From contig NZ_BCWR01000005.1 in the NCBI RefSeq assembly GCF_001592305.1, positions 1 through 64,000 on the forward strand: 64,000 nt of DNA, read 5' to 3'. This DNA comes from Hydrogenophaga taeniospiralis CCUG 15921 (lineage in GTDB: Bacteria; Pseudomonadota; Gammaproteobacteria; Burkholderiales; Burkholderiaceae_C). The notes below the pieces were generated by a model that saw only the letters and a program-made list of their open reading frames with translations, was not told the origin of the DNA and searched no databases. The stretch's first letter is position 1. Each line of letters begins with the position of its first letter. The translations under genes and the position numbers were made by a program. This document shows positions 8,731-19,733 of the stretch, piece after piece.

Positions 8731-10112
8731 CTCGCGCCGGCCGTTTCGGTTGCGGCTTGCGCGGCGGCGTTCTGCCAGGGCGCGCCTGCGCGCTTGGCGC
8801 GCACCGCGTCCTGCCACCAGGTCTGCCAGCCCTCGGCGGGGGCAATGCCGTCCACGGTGTCGGGGCCCGTGATGTGGGTGTGTTGTGCCGGGTCGGCGAT
8901 GCCGGGCGGCGTGCCGCCTTGCTCCACGGTGTCCATGGCCTGCAGCAGCATTCGCCGGTTCGCCATGATCACTTTGTCGGTCGTGCCCAGGTGTTCGCGC
9001 GTGCGGTCCTGGATGGCGCCCATGCTCTCGCAGGCCCACTGGTCGTGCACGTTGATGTCGTCCTCGCCCATGCCGAGGTAGGTGCGGTTCTGCTGCTCTT
9101 CGGCGTTGAAGCCCCAGTTGTTGTGGCGGCCCGATTTGGGGATGTAGTCGGGCAGGGTGACGGCGTCCAGGCGCTGGTTGCGCATGGTGTCCTTGTCCAC
9201 GGGATCAGCGAAGCTGGTGAAGAAGGCGAACCAGTAACTGCGCGTGTCGTCCACCGGCACGTGCATCTGCGTGATGGTCATGGTCTCGGAGAGCGGGATC
9301 ACGAAGGTCTGCGGGAACACCGCGTTGGTGATGCGCACGTGGGTGAGCGCCTCGGTCATGGGGCGCAGGGCGGTCAGCTGGATGCCGTAGGGCTGCTGCG
9401 TGAAACTGATCTGGGGTTGGCCGAATTCGCGCATCACCTTGGTCATGGGCCAGCGCTCGCCGCCCACCTCACCCACGCTGGCGCCGCGGAACTGTTTGCC
9501 GTAGCTGCCTTCGAGCGAGGCATCGTTGAAGAAGCGGTGCAGGTACGAAGCGTGCGCCGGGTCGATACCGACCTCGAAGGCCTGCAGCCAGTTGCAGTGC
9601 CACAGGCCCTTGAACACGAAGCTGTGCGTAGCGGGCGCTTCGAAGCAGTCCAGCGCGGGGAAGGGCGGCGGCGTGCTGCCCTCGGGGCCGAACCAGCCGA
9701 ACAACGCACCGGCTTTTTCGATCAGCGGGTAGCTGCGCTGCCGGATGCGGGTGCACAAGGTGCTGCCGGCGGGTTCGGCCGGGGTCTCGGTGCACTGGCC
9801 GCTCACGTCGAACTTCCAGCCGTGGAAAGGGCAGCGCAGGCCGTCGCCCTCGTTGCGGCCAAAGGCCAGGTCGGCGCCGCGGTGTGGGCAGTCGCGGTCG
9901 AGCAGGCCGAAGGCGCCTTGGGCGTTCCGGAACAGCACGAAGTCCTGCCCTAGCACGCGCACCGCTTTCACCGGGCGCACGGCCATGGCCGGGTCCAGCG
10001 CGGGGTTGAACTCGTCGAGCAGGGCCACCGGCTGCCAGTAGCGGCGCAGCAGATCACCGCCCGGTGTACCCGGCCCGACCTGGGTGATGCGCTGGTTCAG
10101 TTCGGCTTTCAT
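8727..10112 (-). CDS. Rieske 2Fe-2S oxygenase, phthalate-dioxygenase-like alpha subunit
   Basis: 461 residues. The Rieske motif is CPHRG (Cys75, His77) and CPFHGW (Cys94, His97). The mononuclear iron site follows in EVGIDPAHASYLH (bridging Asp184, His187, His192). The late DRTREHLGTTD region is typical of the single-subunit phthalate 4,5-dioxygenase/dimethylamine-monooxygenase group. It should hydroxylate or dealkylate an aromatic or amine substrate using O2. ATG at 10112 was chosen for its AGGAG; an upstream ATG at 10151 lacks one. First gene of the unit with the GS-like ligase and ferredoxin, divergent from a GntR regulator. Confidence 0.9.
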   Translation of the reverse strand: MKAELNQRITQVGPGTPGGDLLRRYWQPVALLDEFNPALDPAMAVRPVKAVRVLGQDFVLFRNAQGAFGLLDRDCPHRGADLAFGRNEGDGLRCPFHGWKFDVSGQCTETPAEPAGSTLCTRIRQRSYPLIEKAGALFGWFGPEGSTPPPFPALDCFEAPATHSFVFKGLWHCNWLQAFEVGIDPAHASYLHRFFNDASLEGSYGKQFRGASVGEVGGERWPMTKVMREFGQPQISFTQQPYGIQLTALRPMTEALTHVRITNAVFPQTFVIPLSETMTITQMHVPVDDTRSYWFAFFTSFADPVDKDTMRNQRLDAVTLPDYIPKSGRHNNWGFNAEEQQNRTYLGMGEDDINVHDQWACESMGAIQDRTREHLGTTDKVIMANRRMLLQAMDTVEQGGTPPGIADPAQHTHITGPDTVDGIAPAEGWQTWWQDAVRAKRAGAPWQNAAAQAATETAGAR

Positions 10113-10149
10113 GTGGGGGCTCCTGTGGGCTGGTCGGCGGGTGTTGATC

Positions 10150-10165
10150 AAACGGTATCCCGTTT
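10150..10165. promoter_or_regulatory. Candidate GntR operator in the divergent promoter region
   Basis: Perfect inverted repeat AAACGG-TATC-CCGTTT in the 79-base gap between the Rieske gene and the GntR gene. Position and symmetry suit the adjacent FCD-type GntR regulator. TTGACG overlaps its right edge. Confidence 0.5.
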
Positions 10166-10191
10166 TGACGATTCAGTGTACAGTTTGCGGC

Positions 10192-10911
10192 ATGAGCCTG
10201 CAAGAAACCGTTTTGATGCAACTGCGCGACCTGATCCTGAGCGGCGAGTTCGCGCCCGGTCAGCGGCTGGCCGAGCAGCAACTGGCCGAGCGCCTGGGCG
10301 CCTCGCGCACGCCGGTGCGCGCCGCGCTGGTCACGCTGGAGCAGGAGGGGCTGGTCGAGGCCAACGACACCGGCAAGTACCTGGTGCGCCAGTTCACCGC
10401 CCAGGAGGTGACCGACGCGATCGCGGTGCGGGGCCATCTGGAAGGCATGGCGGCGCGCCTGGTGGCCGAACACGGCGTGTCGCGCCAGCTGCAGGGCGGT
10501 TTGCAGGCCTGCCTGGACGAGGGCGACCGGCTGTTGGCCGACAGCCCGCTCACGATCGAGAGCTACGCAGCCTACGCGGCCATGAACGACCGCTTCCACG
10601 CGCTGATCCTGGAGGCCTGTGGCAACCGCGCGCTGCAGCGCGCCGTGGCGCTCAACGACAAGCTGCCGTTCGCCCCGGCGTCCGCCATGTTGCCTATGCA
10701 GGGCACGGTGGCGCTGGACCGCGACTGGATGCTCTACGCGCACCGCCAGCACCACATGCTCTTCGACGCGCTGCGCCGGGGCGAGGGCGCGCGGGCGCAG
10801 GCGCTCGGTGTGGAGCACACCGAGGTGGCGCAGATGAACATGCGGCTGGCGCTGGAGCGGCGCGCCGAGTCCGAGCGGTTCATGCCAGGGATGCGGCTGG
10901 TGGTCGGGTAG
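10192..10911 (+). CDS. GntR-family transcriptional regulator, FCD subfamily
   Basis: 239 residues. The N-terminal winged helix shows the family signature (LAEQQLAERLGASRTPVRAALVTLEQEGLV, about 24-53). The all-helical FCD ligand domain has the metal-binding Asp/His pattern (MNDRFHALILEACGN near 125-140). Regulators of this class repress catabolic genes until a small carboxylate binds. It is transcribed divergently from the Rieske/ligase/ferredoxin genes across a gap with a clean palindrome, so it probably controls them and itself. The ATG at 10192 starts directly at the family N-terminus; I see no clear ribosome binding site. Confidence 0.9.
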   Translation: MSLQETVLMQLRDLILSGEFAPGQRLAEQQLAERLGASRTPVRAALVTLEQEGLVEANDTGKYLVRQFTAQEVTDAIAVRGHLEGMAARLVAEHGVSRQLQGGLQACLDEGDRLLADSPLTIESYAAYAAMNDRFHALILEACGNRALQRAVALNDKLPFAPASAMLPMQGTVALDRDWMLYAHRQHHMLFDALRRGEGARAQALGVEHTEVAQMNMRLALERRAESERFMPGMRLVVG

Positions 10912-10983
10912 CCCTGGCCCTGGCCCGGGGCCGGTGTATCGTGTGGGTCAAACAGACCGAACCGCAGCCCATGCGGGTATGCC

Positions 10984-12567
10984 ATGAGCGCTTTGAGCCA
11001 GACCCTCACCGATCAGCCTTGCACCGCAGACAGCGGCCTGACGCTCAGGCGCGTGGCCATCGACACCTACCACGAGAACGTGGCCTACCTGCACCGCGAC
11101 TGCGCGGTCTACCGGGCCGAGGGCTTCCAGGCCCTGTCCAAGGTGGAGGTGCGCGCCAACGGCAAACGCATCCTGGCCACGCTCAACGTGGTGGACGACG
11201 CGAGCATCGTCGGGCACAACCAGCTCGGCGTGTCGGAAGACGCCTTCAGGCAGCTCGAAGTGCCCGACGGCCATCCCGCTTCGGTGTCGCAGGCCGAGCC
11301 GCCCGAGTCCATTCCCGCGCTGTTTCGCAAGATCAACGGCGAGCGCCTGGGCCGCGAGGACTTTCATGCCATCGTGCGCGACATCGCCGACCTTCGCTAC
11401 TCCAAGATCGAACTGACCGCCTTCGTGGTCGCCAGCAACCGCAACGAGCTCGACCGCGAAGAGGTGACCTTCCTCACCGAGGCCATGGTGGCTGTGGGCC
11501 GCCGGCTCAACTGGCGCGAGCCGCTGGTGGTGGACAAGCACTGCATCGGCGGCATCCCGGGCAACCGCACCTCCATGCTGGTGGTGCCCATCGTCGCGGC
11601 CTACGGGCTGGTGTTTCCCAAGACCTCGTCGCGCGCCATCACCTCGCCCGCGGGCACGGCCGACAGCATGGAAGTGCTGGCCAATGTGCAGTTGCCGTTC
11701 GACCGCCTCACCGAGATCGTGCGCGCGCACAAAGGCTGCCTGGCCTGGGGCGGCACGGCCCACCTCTCGCCAGCCGACGACGTGCTGATCTCGGTCGAGC
11801 GGCCGCTGTCCATCGACTCGCCAGGGCAGATGGTGGCCTCCATCCTGTCGAAGAAGATCGCCGCCGGCGCCACCCACCTGGTGCTCGACATTCCCATCGG
11901 CCCCACGGCCAAGGTGCGTTCCATGCCCGAGGCGCAGCGCCTGCGCCGCCTGTTTGAGTACGTGGCGCAGCGCCTGCACCTCTCACTGGACGTGGTGATC
12001 ACCGACGGCCGCCAGCCCGTGGGCCATGGCGTGGGGCCGGTGCTGGAAGCGCGTGATGTGATGCAGGTGCTGGAAAACGATCCGCAGGCCCCGAACGATC
12101 TGCGCCAGAAGTCGCTGCGGCTGGCCGGCCGCATCATTGAATGCAGCCCGGACGTGCGCGGGGGCGACGGCTTTCGCATCGCGCGCGACATCCTCGACTC
12201 GGGCCGCGCGCTGGCGCAGATGCAGGCCATCATCGAGGCCCAGGGCTCGCACGGCTTCGACCACCACCACCCGTCGCTGGGAGTACTCACGCTGGACGTG
12301 CTGGCGCCCGAGGCGGGCCTGGTGGCGGGCATCGACAACCTGCAGATCGCGCTCATCGCACGGCTGGCCGGCGCGCCCAAGGTGCAGGGTGCGGGCGTGG
12401 ACCTGCTGTGCAAGCTGGGCGACACGGTGGCCGCGGGCGACGTGCTCTACCGCGTGTACGCCAGCTACGCCGCCGACCTCGAATTTGCGCGCCAGGCCAG
12501 CGCGCGCGCCAGCGGCTACAGCATCGGCAGCGCTGGGCAACTGCCCCATGTGTTTGTGGAGTTCTGA
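10984..12567 (+). CDS. Thymidine/AMP phosphorylase, archaeal AMP-phosphorylase type
   Basis: 527 residues, longer than bacterial DeoA (about 440), with an extra N-terminal domain of about 85 residues. The phosphate/substrate loop reads [14 protein letters not shown] (184-197), the form found in archaeal AMP phosphorylases rather than the KHSTGG form of classical thymidine phosphorylase. [18 protein letters not shown] follows. The family phosphorolyses nucleotides or nucleosides; AMP phosphorylase makes ribose 1,5-bisphosphate and adenine. Its stop overlaps the start of a PRPP synthase gene (TGATG), which suggests linked chemistry on phosphoribosyl groups. Which nucleotide is used cannot be decided from sequence. 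Confidence 0.85.
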   Translation: MSALSQTLTDQPCTADSGLTLRRVAIDTYHENVAYLHRDCAVYRAEGFQALSKVEVRANGKRILATLNVVDDASIVGHNQLGVSEDAFRQLEVPDGHPASVSQAEPPESIPALFRKINGERLGREDFHAIVRDIADLRYSKIELTAFVVASNRNELDREEVTFLTEAMVAVGRRLNWREPLVVDKHCIGGIPGNRTSMLVVPIVAAYGLVFPKTSSRAITSPAGTADSMEVLANVQLPFDRLTEIVRAHKGCLAWGGTAHLSPADDVLISVERPLSIDSPGQMVASILSKKIAAGATHLVLDIPIGPTAKVRSMPEAQRLRRLFEYVAQRLHLSLDVVITDGRQPVGHGVGPVLEARDVMQVLENDPQAPNDLRQKSLRLAGRIIECSPDVRGGDGFRIARDILDSGRALAQMQAIIEAQGSHGFDHHHPSLGVLTLDVLAPEAGLVAGIDNLQIALIARLAGAPKVQGAGVDLLCKLGDTVAAGDVLYRVYASYAADLEFARQASARASGYSIGSAGQLPHVFVEF

Positions 12568-13490
12568 TGAACGCATCCCTGAACGATCTGGCCGGCTGTC
12601 TGCTGTGTTTTGAAAACGAGCGTGTCATTGCGGCCAGCGCCGCCCACGCGGCCGGGTTGAAGCTGGCCCTGATCGCGCGCCACCGTTTCCCCGACGGCGA
12701 GCTGCGCCTGCGCCTGCCCGAAGCGCTGCCGGCGCGCGTGGTGCTCTGGCGCGGCCTGCACCAGCCCAACGAAAAACTGGTGGAGCTGCTGCTGGCCGCG
12801 CAGACGGCGCGCCAGCTCGGCGCGCGTCACCTCACGCTGGTGGCGCCCTACCTGGCCTACATGCGCCAGGACATCGCCTTCAACCCCGGCGAGGTGGTCA
12901 GCCAGCGCGTGATCGGCAGTTTCCTCGCCAGCCTGTTCGACGCGGTCATCACCGTGGACCCGCACCTGCACCGCGTGACCATGCTGAGCGAGGCCGTGCC
13001 GGTTCGCGACGCCATCGTGCTCAGCGGCGCGCCGCTGCTGGCCGACCACATCGCGCGCCACCGGGTGCGGCCGGTGCTGATCGGCCCCGACGAAGAGTCG
13101 CTGCAATGGGTGTCTGGCGCCGCGCAGCGCTTTGGCTGGGACCACGCGGTGTGCCGCAAGACCCGGCACGGTGACCACGAGGTGGAGATCGAGCTGCCCG
13201 CCTTGCCCGTGGCCGGGCGCCAGGTGGTGCTGATGGACGACGTGGCCAGCTCGGGCCACACGGTGGCGCAGGCCGCGCGGCTGCTGTGCGCGGCGGGCGC
13301 GGCCTCGGTGGACGTGGCCGTGACCCACGCGTTGTTCGCCGCCGACGCGGTGCGGCTCATCCGCGAGGCGGGCGCGGGCCAGATATGGAGCACCGACTGC
13401 ATCCCGCACCCGAGCAACACGGTGAGCATCGTGCCGGTCGTGGCCGAGGTGTTGCGCGAACTCGTCGCGGTCGGCCGATCCGCAGCTTGA
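12567..13490 (+). CDS. Ribose-phosphate pyrophosphokinase family protein
   Basis: 307 residues, normal for PRPP synthases. It has the ATP-binding YMRQD (98-102; YxRQD in the family), the metal/phosphate motif DPHLHR (131-136), the catalytic-loop region CRKTRHGDHEVEIE (about 196-209) and the PRPP loop VVLMDDVASSGHT (220-232). It probably makes or uses 5-phosphoribosyl 1-diphosphate. It diverges from housekeeping Prs, for example in lacking the usual RQDRK loop, and belongs to a paralogue class paired with AMP-phosphorylase-like genes. Start ATG overlaps the upstream stop as TGATG, so translation is coupled. Confidence 0.85.
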   Translation: MNASLNDLAGCLLCFENERVIAASAAHAAGLKLALIARHRFPDGELRLRLPEALPARVVLWRGLHQPNEKLVELLLAAQTARQLGARHLTLVAPYLAYMRQDIAFNPGEVVSQRVIGSFLASLFDAVITVDPHLHRVTMLSEAVPVRDAIVLSGAPLLADHIARHRVRPVLIGPDEESLQWVSGAAQRFGWDHAVCRKTRHGDHEVEIELPALPVAGRQVVLMDDVASSGHTVAQAARLLCAAGAASVDVAVTHALFAADAVRLIREAGAGQIWSTDCIPHPSNTVSIVPVVAEVLRELVAVGRSAA

Positions 13491-13652
13491 ACACCTCGCA
13501 GCGGGGCGTGGGGCGCGCCGGGTAGGGCGGCGACGCCGCTACGCCGGCTGCGATGAACCTGCCTGCATGCCAGCGCCGTGCGGAGCGGCCGGCTTGCGCG
13601 ATACCCCTCAGACTCTTACAGTGGGCTCGTGGTGCTTCTTGCAGGAGGTGCG

Positions 13653-15122
13653 ATGCGGTTCGATCGGGTCGTGGATGCTGCGGCGTCTGCCGGGCGGGCC
13701 CTCCGTGTGGCAGGGCGTTGCGCGCTGGTGGCGCTGCTGCTGGGTCTGGCGGAGGTTGCCGCGCATGCCGCCGTTCCAGCCATGGTGCTCACGGTGCATG
13801 ACGCCATTGGGCCGGCCAGCGCCGACTACATCGTTCGCGGGCTGCAGCGCGCGCAGCGGCAGGGCGCACCCCTGGTGGTGCTGGAGCTCGACACGCCGGG
13901 CGGGCTGGACAGCTCCATGCGCCAGATCATCCAGGCCGTGCTGGCCTCGCCGGTGCCCGTGGTCGCCTATGTGAGCCCGCCAGGATCGCGCGCGGCCAGT
14001 GCCGGCACCTACATCCTCTACGCCAGCCACGTCGCCGCCATGGCGCCGGCCACCACACTGGGCGCGGCCACACCGGTGGCCATCGGCATGCCCGGCGCGC
14101 CGCAGGCGCCCAGGGAGCGGCCCGACGCCGACCCGGCCCCCAAAGACAAGCCCGGCGAACCGGACGCACCGGCACCTGCCTCGCCCCCGGACGCCATGAC
14201 CGCCAAGCAGGTCAACGACGCGGCCGCCTTCATCCGCGGTCTGGCCATCCGGCACGGGCGCAACGTGGCGTGGGGCGAACGCGCGGTGCGCGAGGCGGTG
14301 AGCCTGAGCGCGACCGAGGCCTTGCGCGAGAAGGTGATTGACGTGGTGGCCAGCGACATCCCGGACCTGCTGCGCCAGATCGACGGGCGCACCGTGCGCA
14401 TGGCCAGTGGCGAGCTGCGCCTGCAGACGCGCGGCCTGAGCACCCAGGCCCTGCCGCCCGACTGGCGCCACCGCCTGCTGGGCGTGATCGCCAACCCCAG
14501 CCTGGCGCTGATCCTGCTGATGATCGGGGTCTATGGCCTGATGTTCGAGTTTTCCTCGCCCGGCTTCGGCCTGGCCGGTACGGCGGGCGCGGTCTGTTTG
14601 CTGCTCGCGATGTTCGCGCTGCAGTTGCTGCCCGTGAACTACGCGGCGCTGGCTCTGATCCTGCTCGGCTTTGCCCTGCTCGCCGCCGAGCTGCTGTCGC
14701 CGTCGTTTGGCGTGCTGGGCGTGGGCGGTGTCGTCGCGTTCATGGCCGGCGGCCTGCTGCTGTTCGACCGCGACGTGCCCGGCATGGGCGTGCCGCTGCC
14801 ACTGCTCTTCGGCATCGCCGTCACGGCCGCGGCCGCGGTGCTGCTGGGTGGGGGCATGGCGCTGCGGGCGCGCCGCGCGCCCGTGGTCAGCGGCGCTGAA
14901 GACATGGTCGGTGCCCTGGGCGAGGTGGTCCAGGAGCAGGATGGCCGGACCTGGGCCGAGGTGCGTGGCGAGCGCTGGCAGGTGCGCTCGGACACTGCGC
15001 TGCGGCCCGGGCAGCGCGTGCGCGTGGAGGCCCTGCACGGCCTGTTGCTGCAGGTGCGGCCCGAGGCCGCCGCGCCATCCCCATCTCCCAACCCACAGCA
15101 AGGAGGCGTCCATGGTGTTTGA
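13653..15122 (+). CDS. NfeD-family membrane-bound serine protease
   Basis: 489 residues: a signal/anchor helix near 20-45, then a ClpP-like protease domain with [15 protein letters not shown] and [15 protein letters not shown] (nucleophile Ser region) and the [10 protein letters not shown] lysine region. A Pro/Ala-rich insertion follows near 150-180. Four to five transmembrane helices come next, and a C-terminal OB-fold NfeD domain ends the protein. AGGAGG four bases upstream fixes the ATG at 13653. NfeD proteases act on stomatin-type partners, and the next gene encodes one, overlapping by 11 bases. The pair is thought to affect membrane-domain quality control. Confidence 0.9.
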   Translation: MRFDRVVDAAASAGRALRVAGRCALVALLLGLAEVAAHAAVPAMVLTVHDAIGPASADYIVRGLQRAQRQGAPLVVLELDTPGGLDSSMRQIIQAVLASPVPVVAYVSPPGSRAASAGTYILYASHVAAMAPATTLGAATPVAIGMPGAPQAPRERPDADPAPKDKPGEPDAPAPASPPDAMTAKQVNDAAAFIRGLAIRHGRNVAWGERAVREAVSLSATEALREKVIDVVASDIPDLLRQIDGRTVRMASGELRLQTRGLSTQALPPDWRHRLLGVIANPSLALILLMIGVYGLMFEFSSPGFGLAGTAGAVCLLLAMFALQLLPVNYAALALILLGFALLAAELLSPSFGVLGVGGVVAFMAGGLLLFDRDVPGMGVPLPLLFGIAVTAAAAVLLGGGMALRARRAPVVSGAEDMVGALGEVVQEQDGRTWAEVRGERWQVRSDTALRPGQRVRVEALHGLLLQVRPEAAAPSPSPNPQQGGVHGV

Positions 15123-15900
15123 TTTCAACCTGGGGCTGGGCACGATCCTCGTGCCTGTGGTGCTGATCCTGCTGGCGTCGTCGTTTCGCATCCTGCGCGA
15201 GTACGAGCGCGGCGTGGTGTTCCAGCTGGGCCGGTTCTGGAAGATCAAAGGCCCCGGTCTGGTGATCGTGGTGCCGGGCCTGCAGCAGATGGTGCGGGTC
15301 GACTTGCGCGTGGTGACCATGGACGTGCCGCCACAGGATGTGATTTCGCGCGACAACGTCTCGGTCAAGGTCAACGCGGTGGTGTTCTTCCGCGTGGTGG
15401 CGCCCGACAAGGCCATCATCCAGGTGGAAAATTACCTCATGGCCACCAGCCAGCTCGCGCAGACCACGCTGCGCGTGGTGCTGGGCAAACACGAGCTCGA
15501 CGAAATGCTGGCCGAGCGCGAGCGGCTCAACCTCGATGTGCAGCAGATCCTGGACGCGCAGACCGATGCCTGGGGCATCAAGGTGACCAACGTCGAGATC
15601 AAGCACATCGACCTGAACGAATCCATGGTGCGGGCCATCGCGCGCCAGGCCGAGGCCGAGCGCGAGCGGCGCGCCAAGGTGATCCATGCCGAAGGCGAAA
15701 AACAGGCGGCGGTGTCTTTGCTCGAAGCCGCGCAGATGCTGGCGCAGCAGCCCGAGGCCATGCAGTTGCGCTACCTGCAGACCATGACCCAGGTGGCCGG
15801 CGACCGCGCCTCGACCATCGTGTTCCCGCTCCCGATGGACTTGTTGGGGCGGATGCTGCATCCGCCCGAGTCGCCACCGCAGCCCGTCCGGCGGGCGTGA
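15112..15900 (+). CDS. Slipin (stomatin/prohibitin-family SPFH protein)
   Basis: 262 residues. A hydrophobic N-terminal anchor (about 7-24) precedes the SPFH core: [33 protein letters not shown] and [26 protein letters not shown] charged coiled-coil (about 170-205, [23 protein letters not shown]) drives oligomerisation. The ATG at 15112 has AAGGAGG at 15100-15106 and lies inside the 3' end of the NfeD gene, so the two are translationally linked. This NfeD-slipin pairing is widespread in bacteria and archaea. Confidence 0.93.
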   Translation: MVFDFNLGLGTILVPVVLILLASSFRILREYERGVVFQLGRFWKIKGPGLVIVVPGLQQMVRVDLRVVTMDVPPQDVISRDNVSVKVNAVVFFRVVAPDKAIIQVENYLMATSQLAQTTLRVVLGKHELDEMLAERERLNLDVQQILDAQTDAWGIKVTNVEIKHIDLNESMVRAIARQAEAERERRAKVIHAEGEKQAAVSLLEAAQMLAQQPEAMQLRYLQTMTQVAGDRASTIVFPLPMDLLGRMLHPPESPPQPVRRA

Positions 15901-15916
15901 AACCAGGAGACCATTC

Positions 15917-17680
<1,764 letters not shown>

Positions 17681-17689
17681 GGCCACGAC

Positions 17690-18688
17690 ATGACCGACAA
17701 GCTCCATCTGGACCGCGCGCACCTGCACCACCTGTACCGGGAGATGCTGCGCATCCGCCGCTTCGAGGCCAAGTGCGTCGAGCTCTACCAGGCGCAGAAG
17801 ATCCGGGGCTTCCTGCACCTGTACGACGGCGAGGAGCCGGTGGCGGTGGGCGTGATGGCCGCGCTGGAGGCGCGCGACGCGGTGGTGGCCACCTACCGTG
17901 AACATGGCCAGGCGCTCGCGCGTGGCGTGCCCATGCGGGCACTGATGGCCGAAATGCTGGGCAAGCTCGAAGGCTGTTGCCGCGGGCGAGGCGGCTCCAT
18001 GCACATCTTCGACCGCCAGCGGCGGTTCTTCGGCGGCAACGCCATCGTGGGCGGCAGCCTGCCACTGTCCGTGGGCATCGCCATGGCGGACAAACAACTG
18101 CGCCCCGGCGCGGTCACCGCCTGCTTCTTCGGCGAAGGTGCGGTGGCCGAGGGGGCGTTTCACGAAAGCATGAACCTGGCCGCCCTCTGGCAACTGCCGG
18201 TGCTGTTCGTCTGCGAGAACAACCTGTATGCCATGGGCGTGCCCCTGAAGGACGCGGAGTCGCAGACCGATGTGTTCCGCAAGGCCGAGGCCTACCGCAT
18301 GGCCAGTGCGCAGGTCGACGCCATGGAGCCGGTGCAGATGGCCGCGGCCGCCCGGCGGGCGGTGGATCACGTCCGTGCCGGCCAGGGGCCCTTCTTCCTG
18401 GAATGCCGCACCTACCGTTTTCGCGCGCACTCGATGTTCGATACCCAGGCCTACCGCACGCGCGAGGAAGTCGAGGACTGGAAGCGCCGCGATCCGATCG
18501 AGCGCCTGCGCCGCTGGATGGTGGACAACCACCTGCTGAGCCCCGATGAGGCCACGGGGATCGACGCGGGCATCGCGGCCGAGATCGACGACGCCGTGGC
18601 GTTTGCCGAGGCGGGCACGCTGGAGCCGGTGGCCGAGCTGGAGCGCTTCGTCCTGATGGACAGCGTCGTGCAGGAGCAGGCGACATGA
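17690..18688 (+). CDS. 2-oxoacid (pyruvate/acetoin) dehydrogenase E1 component, alpha subunit
   Basis: 332 residues, the usual length. The thiamine-diphosphate motif runs from [13 protein letters not shown] (148-160) to CENN (175-178), and the phosphorylation-loop-equivalent [10 protein letters not shown] is present. [27 protein letters not shown] is the classic PDH/AcoA start. With the beta subunit it decarboxylates a 2-oxoacid or acetoin and passes the acyl group to the E2 lipoyl domain. The sequence fits the heterotetrameric pyruvate/acetoin class better than branched-chain enzymes. No AcoX, AcoR or E3 gene is nearby, so acetoin is not established. Confidence 0.88.
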   Translation: MTDKLHLDRAHLHHLYREMLRIRRFEAKCVELYQAQKIRGFLHLYDGEEPVAVGVMAALEARDAVVATYREHGQALARGVPMRALMAEMLGKLEGCCRGRGGSMHIFDRQRRFFGGNAIVGGSLPLSVGIAMADKQLRPGAVTACFFGEGAVAEGAFHESMNLAALWQLPVLFVCENNLYAMGVPLKDAESQTDVFRKAEAYRMASAQVDAMEPVQMAAAARRAVDHVRAGQGPFFLECRTYRFRAHSMFDTQAYRTREEVEDWKRRDPIERLRRWMVDNHLLSPDEATGIDAGIAAEIDDAVAFAEAGTLEPVAELERFVLMDSVVQEQAT

Positions 18689-18734
18689 CCCACCGCGCTT
18701 GCATCCCTGGGGTGGCGACTCGGCAGGAGGTGCG

Positions 18735-19727
18735 ATGAACACGTCCCCCATGAAGATGACCTACCGCGAAGCCTGCCGGCAGGCGATCCGCGAGGCCCTG
18801 CTGTCGGACCCCCGCAGTTTCGTGATGGGCGAGGACGTGGGCAAGTACGGTGGTTGTTATGCGGTGACCAAGGGCCTGCTGGAGGAGTTCGGCCCCGACC
18901 GCATTCGCGACACGCCCCTGGCGGAGAACGGCTTCGTGGGCGCGGGCATTGGCGCGGCACTCACCGGTCTGCGGCCCATCGTGGAGATCATGACCTGCAA
19001 CTTCAGCATGCTCGCGCTGGACCAGATCATGAACAACGCGGCCACCCTGTCGCACATGTCGGGCGGGCAGTTTGCCGTGCCCGTGGTCATCCGCATGGCC
19101 ACGGGCGGCGGCCGGCAGTTGGCGGCCCAGCACTCGCACAGCCTGGAGGGCTGGTATGCCCACATACCGGGCCTCCGGGTCCTGGCCCCCGCCACGGTGG
19201 AAGACGCCCGCCACATGCTGGCGGCGGCGCTGGCCGACCCCAACCCGGTGCTGCTGTTCGAGCACGTCGTGCTCTACAACGCCGAGGACGACATCGACCC
19301 TGCGGTCACGGCGGTGGACATCGAGCATGCCCGACGGCGCCGCGCCGGCTCGGACGTGAGCCTGGTCACCTACGGCAACAGCCTGCCGAAATGCCTGGCC
19401 GCGGCCGACGCGCTGGCGGTCGAGGGCATCAGCGCCGACGTGATCGACCTGCGCGTGCTGCGTCCGCTGGACACCGCCACGGTCATCGAGTCCGTGGCCC
19501 GCACGCACCGCTGCGTGATCGTGGACGAGGGCTGGAAGAGCGGCTCGATCTCGGCGGAGATCTCCGCCCGGCTGGCCGAAGACGCGCTGCACGAGCTTGA
19601 TGCCCCGGTGCGCCGCGTCTGCGGCCGCGAGGTGCCGGTGCCCTATGCGGCGCAGATGGAAGAGGCGTCGCTGCCCCAGGTGGGCGATATCGTGGCGGCG
19701 GCGCGCGGTCTGGTGAACCCGGGGTAG
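18735..19727 (+). CDS. 2-oxoacid (pyruvate/acetoin) dehydrogenase E1 component, beta subunit
   Basis: 330 residues. Family motifs include [70 protein letters not shown] and the C-terminal transketolase domain with [11 protein letters not shown] and [11 protein letters not shown] at 18735 was chosen for its AGGAGG four bases upstream; an earlier ATG at 18699 lacks one. It partners the alpha subunit 46 bases upstream and precedes the E2 gene by only 6 bases. Confidence 0.9.
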   Translation: MNTSPMKMTYREACRQAIREALLSDPRSFVMGEDVGKYGGCYAVTKGLLEEFGPDRIRDTPLAENGFVGAGIGAALTGLRPIVEIMTCNFSMLALDQIMNNAATLSHMSGGQFAVPVVIRMATGGGRQLAAQHSHSLEGWYAHIPGLRVLAPATVEDARHMLAAALADPNPVLLFEHVVLYNAEDDIDPAVTAVDIEHARRRRAGSDVSLVTYGNSLPKCLAAADALAVEGISADVIDLRVLRPLDTATVIESVARTHRCVIVDEGWKSGSISAEISARLAEDALHELDAPVRRVCGREVPVPYAAQMEEASLPQVGDIVAAARGLVNPG

Positions 19728-19733
19728 CGCAGC

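Noticed and set aside
10912..10983. Possible FNR/Anr box before the phosphorylase gene
   Set aside because: A GTCAA half-site exists, but the left half (ATCGT) does not match TTGAT.
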